Assembly (NCBI GenBank): GCA_028278105.1
Contig: JANQEX010000109.1
Span: 1-33,953, forward strand
Direction: 5' to 3'
Source of the DNA: Alphaproteobacteria bacterium
GTDB taxonomy: Bacteria > Pseudomonadota > Alphaproteobacteria > UBA9219 > RGZA01
DNA: 33,953 bases
The position numbers and the translations under genes were made by a program. This document shows, piece after piece, positions 23,377-29,945 of this stretch (its first letter is position 1; each line of letters starts with the position of its first letter). The notes beneath the pieces are model-generated. The model was given only the letters and a program-made list of their open reading frames with translations. It did not search any database and was not told the origin of the DNA.

Positions 23377-25287
23377 TTATTCACCCAGAAATCCGCCCGA
23401 CTGCATGTTCCAGAGTCTTGCATAAAGACCATTGTTTTTGAGCAATTCATCATGCGCGCCGTCTTCAACGATTTTTCCGTGATCCATCACGATGAGGCGG
23501 TCCAGATGCGCGATGGTTGAAAGGCGGTGCGCGATGGCGATCACGGTTTTGCCCTTTATCAATTCCTTCAGACTGTCCTGAATGAGCTTCTCGCTTTCGC
23601 TGTCCAGGGCCGAGGTGGCCTCATCAAGGATCAGAATGGGCGCGTCCTTCAGGATGGCCCGCGCAATGGCGATGCGTTGCCTCTGCCCCCCGGACAGTTT
23701 CACGCCGCGTTCGCCAACCCGTGTGTGATAGCCAAGGGGCAGACCCAAGATAAACTCATGGGCGTGCGCCTTCCTGGATGCTTCCATCACGTCCTGGTCC
23801 GACGCATCCAGGCGTCCATAACGGATGTTCTCCATCAGCGAACGGTGAAACAGGGACGTGTCCTGCGGGATAAGCGCCATGTTCCGTCTTAAAACGTCAA
23901 AGGGCAGTTCTTTAATGTTGTGTCCGCCAATCGAAATCGCGCCCTCGTCCACGTCCCAAAGACGCAGCAGCAGGGCCATCAGCGTCGTCTTTCCGGCCCC
24001 GGAGGGGCCGACGACGCCGAGCTTCTGTCCCTCCGCGACGCGCAGGTCGATATTCCGCAAAACATTTTTACCGTTGGGATAGCTGAAACTCAGATTTTCA
24101 AGAGCGATGCCCGTGTCTTCCAGGGCGGGTTGAGGGCCGTCTTCTTTTTCCGGGATTTCATGCCGTGTTCCGATTTCCCTCAGGCTTTCCCGAACCGCGC
24201 CCACCGCTTCCATAAGGTCCCGGATCACATGATGCAGGTGGCGGATTTGCGCGATCAGGACAAAAAGCGTTCCCATGCCCCCGACAAAAGCCGCGGGCGT
24301 CAGGCGTTCGGACAGAAGGCCCTGTCCCAGGATCAGGATCATGGCGCCCACCATGAACATGATCCAGACATCACGGATCAGGTTCTTGATTCTGGACCAG
24401 GTTGAGGATTCGATGAACGCTTCATAGCACCGTTGCGAATGCGCCTCGACTTTCTTGTCTTCCAGAAACCGGGCGTTGAAAAGACGGACAAGGGAGTGAT
24501 TGAGGAGCGAGTCCGTGACGAGGCCCGAGGCTTCGGCGCGTTTTTTAACGGTCCGCATCATGAATTTCTGGGACACAAGGCCAAGCGTGATGGAGAGATA
24601 CAAAAACCCCGCCGCCCAGAACGCGAAGAACAGGCCCGCGTAAAAATCCGTTGCGAACATGACGACGGAAACGATCAGAAGCGCCATCACGGCCGGAAAC
24701 GCATCCCACACCAGGAATCCGAAAATCATATGGATCTGCCGGGACGCTTCCGCAATGCGGTGCGCGATCTGTCCGGCCTCGCGCGCGGAAAACCACCCCG
24801 CGGAATGCCCCAGGGCCCACCAGGTGAGTTGCCGCCGCGCAAGGGCTTCCCCGGTTCCCCGGATCCGGTCCGCGTAACAGACGCCCATGAAATTCGCGCC
24901 GGCCGCGAGGGCAAGCATGGCCAACGCGATGACAACGAGACGGGAGACATGCCCGTAAGAAACCGTGTTGTCTTCCAGGAAAAGGCTGACAAACTGCCCC
25001 AGGATCAGGGGAAGCAGAACATACACGCCCGTGAAGATGCTCTCGAAAAAATAGCCGAGAATGGAATATCTTGCGATATTCTTCTCCTTCAATATATTGC
25101 CCACAAGGCCAAGGAAGGTCTGTCCGGGATTCGTTTTCACAAGAGGATCGGAGAGACGGGGGTCCCTCTGCGACACAAGCCGGGTCACGGCCTTGCCGAG
25201 AAATCCTTTTAAGGGGAAATCCTCTTTATCTACGTCAAGCTTGATATTCTGACGTCTGGATCTGAAATACCCCATATCTGAAACCAC
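23377..25287 (-). CDS. MsbA-like ABC exporter (fused membrane and ATPase domains)
   Basis: The 636-residue product has a six-helix type IV exporter domain (about 70-370), then an ATPase domain: Walker A GPSGAGKT at 427-434, Q-loop PQDTSLF, signature LSGGQ at 531-535, Walker B ILILDE at 551-556 and H587. It acts as a homodimer, possibly for a lipid or glycolipid; with HpnL, PIG-L and GT4 genes not far away an envelope substrate is plausible, but this is inference. The start is GTG 25287 or ATG 25275; no Shine-Dalgarno decides between them. A partial MITE lies just upstream, between it and tRNA-Gln. Codon use appears less GC-biased than in mnmA. Confidence 0.88.
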   Translation of the reverse strand: MVSDMGYFRSRRQNIKLDVDKEDFPLKGFLGKAVTRLVSQRDPRLSDPLVKTNPGQTFLGLVGNILKEKNIARYSILGYFFESIFTGVYVLLPLILGQFVSLFLEDNTVSYGHVSRLVVIALAMLALAAGANFMGVCYADRIRGTGEALARRQLTWWALGHSAGWFSAREAGQIAHRIAEASRQIHMIFGFLVWDAFPAVMALLIVSVVMFATDFYAGLFFAFWAAGFLYLSITLGLVSQKFMMRTVKKRAEASGLVTDSLLNHSLVRLFNARFLEDKKVEAHSQRCYEAFIESSTWSRIKNLIRDVWIMFMVGAMILILGQGLLSERLTPAAFVGGMGTLFVLIAQIRHLHHVIRDLMEAVGAVRESLREIGTRHEIPEKEDGPQPALEDTGIALENLSFSYPNGKNVLRNIDLRVAEGQKLGVVGPSGAGKTTLMALLLRLWDVDEGAISIGGHNIKELPFDVLRRNMALIPQDTSLFHRSLMENIRYGRLDASDQDVMEASRKAHAHEFILGLPLGYHTRVGERGVKLSGGQRQRIAIARAILKDAPILILDEATSALDSESEKLIQDSLKELIKGKTVIAIAHRLSTIAHLDRLIVMDHGKIVEDGAHDELLKNNGLYARLWNMQSGGFLGE

Positions 25288-25324
25288 GCTGCAAAATCCG
25301 CTTCGGCGTCGAGTCTAAATGAAT

Positions 25325-25373
25325 CCGGCAGTGGGTCAATTTGAATAAATCACCCCCGCGCCCGGCGCGGATC
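25325..25373. repeat. Partial copy of the GGTAGTGGGTC MITE family
   Basis: GGCAGTGGGTCAATTTG at 25327-25343 matches the terminal repeat of the 14131 element with two changes, followed by a shortened GC-rich core (AATCACCCCCGCG). No opposite end or target duplication is seen, so the copy is probably truncated. Confidence 0.6.
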
Positions 25374-25394
25374 ACTTTTATACAGGCTGCAACC

Positions 25395-25469
25395 TGGCTG
25401 GGGCGGAAGGATTCGAACCTTCGCATGACGGAATCAAAATCCGTTGCCTTACCGCTTGGCTACGCCCCA
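25395..25469 (-). tRNA. tRNA-Gln (anticodon TTG)
   Basis: On the minus strand 75 bases fold into a cloverleaf: acceptor TGGGGCG/CGCCCCA, anticodon stem ACGGA/TCCGT enclosing TTTTGAT with anticodon TTG, T arm GAAGG-TTCGAAT-CCTTC, discriminator G and encoded CCA (25395-25397). It precedes the ABC exporter on the same strand. The anticodon makes it a substrate of the MnmA encoded nearby. Confidence 0.96.
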
Positions 25470-25520
25470 AGGCGGGCAAAACATGTCACAGTCATCGGGG
25501 CGTGGAAAGCGGAAAAAATG

Positions 25521-25950
25521 GCGTCATCCTGGAAAACGCGCGCCGCGCGTTTATCCAGGACCTCTTCCCCATAGATGGCGCGGGATTCCGGATAAGGGCC
25601 CGCCTCCGCTCGCCCTTTTAGGAATGACGGCTTTGGGAAAGTGAGAAGTGAAGAGTGAAGGGTGAAAAAAAACGGCGTCATCCTGGAAAACGCGCGCGGC
25701 GCGTTTATCCAGGACATCTTCCCCATAGATGGCGCGGGATTCCGGATAAGGGCTCGCCTCCGCTCGCCCTTTCCGGAATGACGGCTTTGGGAAAGTGAGA
25801 AGTGAAGAGTGAAAAGTTAAAGAAACGGCGTCATCCCGGAAACCGCCACAGGCGGTTATCCGGGATCTCTGTAGTCGGAGAGAGATCCTGAATAAAGCTC
25901 GCTCCGCTCGCTTTTTCAGGATGACGTCTTGGGGACAGGCTCTCAGGCTC
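25521..25950. repeat. Three tandem copies of a 154-bp composite repeat
   Basis: Copies begin with GCGTCATCCTGGAAAACGCG at 25521 and 25675, and a diverged third begins at 25828. Each of the first two contains the TCCTGGA...TCCAGGA hairpin, a fixed middle (CCATAGATGGCGCGGGATTC), a CTCCGCTCGCCCTTT/GGAATGACG segment and a heptamer tail (AAGTGAAGAGTGAA). The first two copies are almost identical; the third keeps the ends but has another middle. Part of the unit, inverted, is also at 525-620. Confidence 0.85.
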
Positions 25951-26281
25951 TTTCACCCTTCACTTTCCACCTTCCACTCTTCACCCTTTTTTAATTCTCC
26001 GCGGCGCGATCCAAAAACTTTTTGGTAAACGCCGGGTAAACGCCGCTTTCGGGACTCTGCCGAAAACATGAAGCCGCCGCGCCGCGCCAACAGGGGATTC
26101 CGCGGCGCATCCGTTTAGAAAGCGGCAAGAAACGCCTCCATCACTTGTTAAGGAAGAAAGCGCAAAGTCCTTCGCGTCGCCCGCGCGCGATGCATTAGAA
26201 ACTGCATCAAATGCCGGACAAAAATAACCAATCGTTCACGCATAGGTTCTACCGTGAACGTGAGGCAGAGGAGAAAACAGC
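25951..26281. other. rcdA upstream region with a perfect palindrome
   Basis: After a heptamer array (about 25955-25990), the stretch is free of dispersed repeats and coding signals. A perfect inverted repeat CGTTCACG - 12 bases - CGTGAACG lies at 26233-26260, ending 21 bases before the rcdA start; a second short one (ATGCA/TGCAT) lies about 35 bases further up. The first could be an operator or an RNA hairpin; which is not decidable here. Confidence 0.5.
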
Positions 26282-26758
26282 GTGGCCAAAAAACAGGCTT
26301 TCAAAAATCCCGTCGACCGCACTTTCGAGGAAGGCGTGGCCCTGACCATGGAGGCGCGCAACTACATCGCCTTTCATGAGCAGGCCGACCGCAAGGCGCT
26401 GGGCCTGCCCGACTGCCTGCATATCGGCTATCACCACACCCGCGTCTCGGCGCGGCTGATCCAGGTGATGACCTGGCTTCTGGCCATGAAGGCCGTGAAC
26501 AACGGCGAAATCACCGCCGAGCAGTTCCGCAGCCCCGCTTTCGCGCTGGGCGGCGGGCCCGAATGCCTGGACGCCTCCGGCCCGGAGCTTTCCGATCTTC
26601 CCGCCGGCCTGCGCTCGCTGCTGGAGCGCACCTACAATCTTTACATGCGCGTCAAGCGCCTGGACGACCAGGTGCGCGGCCAGCCCGTGCTGGCCATGGA
26701 CATGGACCCGGCCTTCCTGGCCAAGGCGGGCGTGACGACGCTGACGGCCGTTCAGTAA
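26282..26758 (+). CDS. rcdA: RcdA-like regulator of CtrA degradation (DUF1465)
   Basis: The 158-residue product is mainly helical with the DUF1465 pattern: FEEGVALTMEARNYIAF near the N-terminus, then STR-like TRVSARLIQVMTWLLAMKAV, then a C-terminal helix (LRSLLERTYNLYMRVKRLD). In Caulobacter RcdA is an adaptor that, with CpdR and PopA, delivers CtrA to ClpXP. GTG 26282 is supported by AGGAG 9 bases upstream. Found with sciP and a CtrA box, it indicates a complete CtrA switch. Nine-base arrays follow its stop. Confidence 0.85.
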   Translation: MAKKQAFKNPVDRTFEEGVALTMEARNYIAFHEQADRKALGLPDCLHIGYHHTRVSARLIQVMTWLLAMKAVNNGEITAEQFRSPAFALGGGPECLDASGPELSDLPAGLRSLLERTYNLYMRVKRLDDQVRGQPVLAMDMDPAFLAKAGVTTLTAVQ

Positions 26759-26968
26759 AAAGGGCGAAAGGGTCTTAAGGGTCAAGAGGGTCATGCCTCC
26801 CGGCCCTTTTTTATTCGACCCTCCCGCCCCTTGCTTATTCGATCCTTTGACGCTTGATCGCTGTTCAATAAAAGGGGCGAAGGGGTCAAAAGGGTCTTTG
26901 ACCTTCTTGACCCTTCTGACCCTCTCGACCCTTTTTTATTCGACCCTTTCTTGACCCTTGTTCCGGTC
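26759..26968. repeat. Multiple inverted period-9 arrays after rcdA
   Basis: Two rounds of GGGTC-type left arms (26761-26793 and 26872-26901) and GACCC-type right arms (26816-26835 and 26899-26962) alternate, so several alternative hairpins are possible. Units such as AAGGGTCTT, CTGACCCTT and TCGACCCTT vary in spacing but keep period 9. They fill the rcdA-hsp20 gap. Confidence 0.8.
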
Positions 26969-26997
26969 CTTGATTTCCCCCCCGCTCCTCCCTACAT
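26969..26997 (+). promoter_or_regulatory. Sigma32-like heat-shock promoter of the hsp20 gene
   Basis: CTTGAT (26969-26974), 17 bases, then CTACAT (26992-26997) fit the alphaproteobacterial RpoH pattern CTTG-N17-18-CYTATNT. Transcription would start near 27003, leaving a leader of about 60 nt that is almost wholly occupied by two hairpins. Confidence 0.55.
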
Positions 26998-27007
26998 CAC
27001 GTTTGAA

Positions 27008-27062
27008 CCCCGGCGCCCATGATGGGGCCGGGGCATGAAACATATCGCTCAAGGGAGGATAT
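27008..27062 (+). promoter_or_regulatory. ROSE-like RNA thermometer in the hsp20 leader
   Basis: Hairpin 1 (27008-27033) pairs CCCCGGC with GCCGGGG and CCC with GGG around a 5-base loop and one bulge. Hairpin 2 (27042-27062) pairs ATATC with GATAT and contains the motif TCGCT opposite the Shine-Dalgarno GGGAGGAT, as in ROSE elements of alphaproteobacterial small heat-shock genes. The ribosome-binding site is thus masked at low temperature. Structure comes from reading; activity is inferred from the family. Confidence 0.72.
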
Positions 27063-27063
27063 C

Positions 27064-27525
27064 ATGCGTGGTTACGATCTCGCGCCGCTTTTCCGCACAT
27101 CCATCGGCTTTGATCCGCTGTTCCAGCTTCTGGACGGCGCCATGAAAATGGACGAGGCCGCGGCGGGCTACCCGCCCTACAACATCGAAAAAACCGGCGC
27201 GGACGCCTACCGCATCACCATGGCGGTGGCGGGCTTCGCGCCGGAGACCATCAACATCGTGGCGCAGGATTCCGCGCTGCGCGTCACCGGCCGGCAGGAG
27301 CCGGCGGAGGACGGGCGCAGCTTCCTGCATCGCGGCATCGCCGCCCGCGCGTTCGAGCGGCGTTTCCAGCTTGCCGGCCATGTGCAGGTCACGGGCGCGT
27401 CGATGAAGGACGGGCTGCTGCATATCGACCTCGTCCGCGAGGTGCCGCAGGCGCTCCGCCCGCGCGCGATTCCCATTAGCACCGGCGACGCGCCGCGGGT
27501 GGAATCCGCCGGGAAGGCCCATTAG
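27064..27525 (+). CDS. Small heat-shock protein, Hsp20/IbpA family
   Basis: The 153-residue product has a short N-terminal arm (MRGYDLAPLFRTSIGFDPLFQLLD), an alpha-crystallin domain (about 40-130; YRITMAVAGFAPETINI, LRVTGRQ, FERRFQLAGHVQVTGASMKDGLLHIDLVRE) and a C-terminal extension with an IPI-like motif (RAIPI) for oligomer contacts. It is an ATP-independent holdase. ATG 27064 follows AGGGAGGAT, itself in the thermometer hairpin. It is a single gene with its own sigma32-like promoter and a clear terminator. Confidence 0.95.
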   Translation: MRGYDLAPLFRTSIGFDPLFQLLDGAMKMDEAAAGYPPYNIEKTGADAYRITMAVAGFAPETINIVAQDSALRVTGRQEPAEDGRSFLHRGIAARAFERRFQLAGHVQVTGASMKDGLLHIDLVREVPQALRPRAIPISTGDAPRVESAGKAH

Positions 27526-27604
27526 GGCCGGACCTTCATTGCCAGGCCCGCCGCAAGGCGAAGCCGAAGCGATTCAATCCTTCAGGCTCGATGCTGGTCC
27601 TTCG

Positions 27605-27631
27605 CCGCCCCGTCCAAGGGGCGGTTTTTTT
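27605..27631 (+). terminator. Rho-independent terminator after the hsp20 gene
   Basis: CCGCCCC pairs with GGGGCGG around a 6-base loop, followed by seven T residues. It lies 80 bases after the hsp20 stop. Confidence 0.88.
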
Positions 27632-27669
27632 AGGCGCATCCCGCCGGCCGGAGCGTTCGTGACGCAATA

Positions 27670-27723
27670 TTAACCCGTTGATAATGAATCATTAAGGCTT
27701 GGGTACCGGCGGCCGGCTATAAT
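27670..27723 (+). promoter_or_regulatory. Promoter region with TATAAT box and a near-CtrA site
   Basis: TATAAT is at 27718-27723, 37 bases before the GTG start at 27760. No good -35 lies 16-18 bases before it. TTAA-CCCGTTG-ATAA at 27670-27684 matches the CtrA box at seven of eight fixed positions. An activator could make up for the weak -35, but CtrA as that activator is speculative. Confidence 0.45.
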
Positions 27724-27759
27724 TGGCCTTATTTTCCGAACCCTATACTGGAGTCGCTC

Positions 27760-29130
27760 GTGGCGACGGCTGTTTCCAGAAACCAAAACAGTTTTATTGA
27801 CAGGGCTGGACGATGGATCGGCTCGGCGGCAAGGACCGCCTTAAGCGGATTCACCAACCGGGCAAACGAAACTTCCGGCCGGGCGCGAAGCGGGGCCTGG
27901 AACCTTGCCGGAAAAGCCGGACAGGCTTTTGGCAACGCCGCGCGAACAGTCTGGAGCGGGCTTGGCCGCGCGAACAACGCGGTCAAGACTTTCATAAAAA
28001 GCCCGGCCGGGAAGGTTTTCGGTGTTGCCGTCGCAGCCTATGAAACCGGATCAAGCGCAAGCAACGCGGCGGATTCTTCGCAGGGTTTCGGAGAGCGTTT
28101 GTTAAGCGGACTGGAAACCGCCGGTTATGGAATCGCGACGGCCGGCTTCGGCTGGGCCGCCGCCGGCCTGGTTGCAACCGCGGCAACCGCGGGATCATCT
28201 TCTCCCGTTACCCTGCCCGCAACCGCCCTGGCGGCAACCACGGGAGCTGTGGCCTAGCTCGGCACGTTTACCGCGAGCGAGACCGTCAGAACCGCCGCAT
28301 GGCTGACCGGCAACAGCGACGATACGGGCCGGAACAAGATTAAACCCGGAATGATCGCGGACACGGCAAGAGGCATTGGCGTTATCGCAAGCGTGGCATA
28401 TAACACGGCATACAACTGGGTGACGGGGAACAACGCGGGGCCCGCGCCGGCGGCGTCCCCGCCCCCCACTGCAACCGCAAGACCTGACACACCGGCGGCA
28501 TGGCCGCCACTGCGGGATGCATGGTTGCCACGGCAAGCAGCATGGCCGCCACCGCCAGCGGCATCCCCATCCCAGGGAACAATCTCCGCTTCACCGGCAG
28601 CATCCCGGAGCACGGCCCCGGCAGCACCCACGCCGCAGCCGGCGGCACCACGGCCGCCACCGGCCGTGGCCACGACACCAAAAACAAAGCCTGTCTACCA
28701 GTCCTTCGCCGAAATACGGCCAAGGAATGCCGCCGGCGGAAAAGGTCTCAGCGACGGAAGATTCGGGAAGGCCCATGCCCAGGCCCTGGGATTAAACAAT
28801 CACCGTTTAACCCGCGCCGAGAAAAAGCGGTTTCAGGCAGACGCCTTGAAAATAATCGGCAAGCCGGCCCTTGCTTCGGCGTTGCGCCGCAAAGGCTATT
28901 CGGATGAAAAAATAAAATCCTCCATCGGCACGTTTATCGACGGAAAATTCGGAAAGATCACGCGCGTCGCGGCGGAGCTGTTGAGCGATAAATCAAGAAG
29001 CATCGCTCCAAAGGGTGATGCCCGTCCGGACATCGCGGGCAGCAAGGTTATGGCCGCCGCCCGCGCCCAACAGGAGCAGGCCGTCTCCGCCGGCAATGCC
29101 ATGCCCCCAAGAGGGGACGCCCCCGCCTGA
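27760..29130 (+). pseudogene. Long orphan gene broken by one in-frame amber codon
   Basis: Starting at GTG 27760 (GGAG 7-9 bases upstream), the frame runs 165 codons to TAG at 28255-28257 and then stays open in the same frame to the stop at 29128-29130, 456 codons including the amber. I do not recognise the protein. Before the stop it is Ala/Gly-rich with a hydrophobic region (residues 120-165). After it come another hydrophobic helix, a long Pro/Ala/Thr linker (about 225-305) and a basic helical C-terminal domain of about 130 residues (FGKAHAQALGLNNHRLTRAEKKRF, LLSDKSRSIAPK). CAG to TAG is one base change. It may be a recent nonsense mutation, a sequencing error, or read-through. If translated separately, the second part could start at ATG 28351. 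Confidence 0.6.
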
Positions 29131-29221
29131 TGGGACTGCCGCGTTCTTTGCCCCTTGCCGCCGCGGCAGGGCGGCAGTAAAATGCTCTCTTCCCCCTTTC
29201 CCGTTTTCGCGGAGGCCTTCC

Positions 29222-29638
29222 ATGCCCAAGCTGAACCTGACCCGCTTTCTGACGGCGGTGCTGGCGGTTTTTCTGTTCACCTTCCTGTACGAGGCGCTGG
29301 TTCATGGCCACATGCTGATGGAGGACTACCGGGCGACGCAGGCGCTGTGGCGCGGCGACGCCGAGATGCAGAACTATTTTGGCGCGGCCGTCCTCAGCAA
29401 TATCCTGAAATCGCTGCTTTTCGCCTTCATCTTCACCTGCCATTACGAGGCGAAGGGGCTGGCGGAAGGCGCGCGCTACGGTCTTTATGTCGGCGCGCTT
29501 CTGGGCGTGATGCAATTCGCCACCTATGCCTACATGCCGATCCCGCTGGCGCTGGCGGCGAAATGGCTGGTGGTGCAGATCGTTTACGGCGTGCTGGCGG
29601 GCACATTGACGGCGGCCATCTACCGCAAGCCGGAGTAG
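29222..29638 (+). CDS. Small four-helix integral membrane protein
   Basis: The 138-residue product starts at ATG 29222 after GGAGG. It has four hydrophobic segments (LTRFLTAVLAVFLFTFLYEAL; ILKSLLFAFIFTCHY; YGLYVGALLGVMQFATY; LVVQIVYGVLAGTLTAAIY). The pattern resembles small DUF1761-like inner-membrane proteins, but I cannot assign a family with confidence. The upstream open frame to 29015 overlaps the preceding gene and lacks coding character. It is followed by a GC-rich hairpin at 29655-29682. Confidence 0.75.
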   Translation: MPKLNLTRFLTAVLAVFLFTFLYEALVHGHMLMEDYRATQALWRGDAEMQNYFGAAVLSNILKSLLFAFIFTCHYEAKGLAEGARYGLYVGALLGVMQFATYAYMPIPLALAAKWLVVQIVYGVLAGTLTAAIYRKPE

Positions 29639-29945
29639 GGTCCGTTGGCGGGCAGGTCCGGCCGGCCCAGGCCGGCTGGACCTTGGCGATTGAACCCAGG
29701 GAAACCCTTCCTTAACCCCGCTTAACCGAATTTAATATCCGGCGGCGCCGGCGGGCCCGCTGTGCGCGAAAAGACCGCAAGGGCGCATGATTCCTTGCCT
29801 GCGGCGCATGGTTTTCGCCAATCCTTAAGCCTTTTCCCTTACATTCAAACCCTTGCGAAAGCAGGGTTTTTTCTTTTCCTTTCATGCCTTTCCTGTTTCT
29901 CTTCCGATCCCCGGCTTCTGATTTCCGACCTCCGACCTCTGAATC
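29639..29945. other. Gap before the Hsp70 gene: hairpin, TTAA ladder and heptamers
   Basis: A strong hairpin lies at 29655-29682 (GGTCC-GCCGGC/GCCGGC-GGACC) but has no T run. Three TTAA tetramers are spaced by exactly 10 bases at 29712, 29722 and 29732, the last fused to TAATAT. A period-7 array (TCTGATT, TCCGACC, TCCGACC, TCTGAAT) at 29914-29945 ends at the Hsp70 ATG. No gene is seen. Confidence 0.5.

Noticed and set aside
25460-25726. An 88-codon minus-strand frame over the 154-bp repeats
   Set aside because: It consists of repeat sequence and array codons, and has no ribosome-binding site or homologous look.
28500-28907. Alternative frames rich in His/Arg/Gly across the Pro/Ala linker
   Set aside because: They are out-of-frame readings of the low-complexity linker in the 27760-29130 gene.
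29655-29682. Hairpin after the 29222 gene as a rho-independent terminator
   Set aside because: The stem is strong but is not followed by a T run, so intrinsic termination is doubtful.
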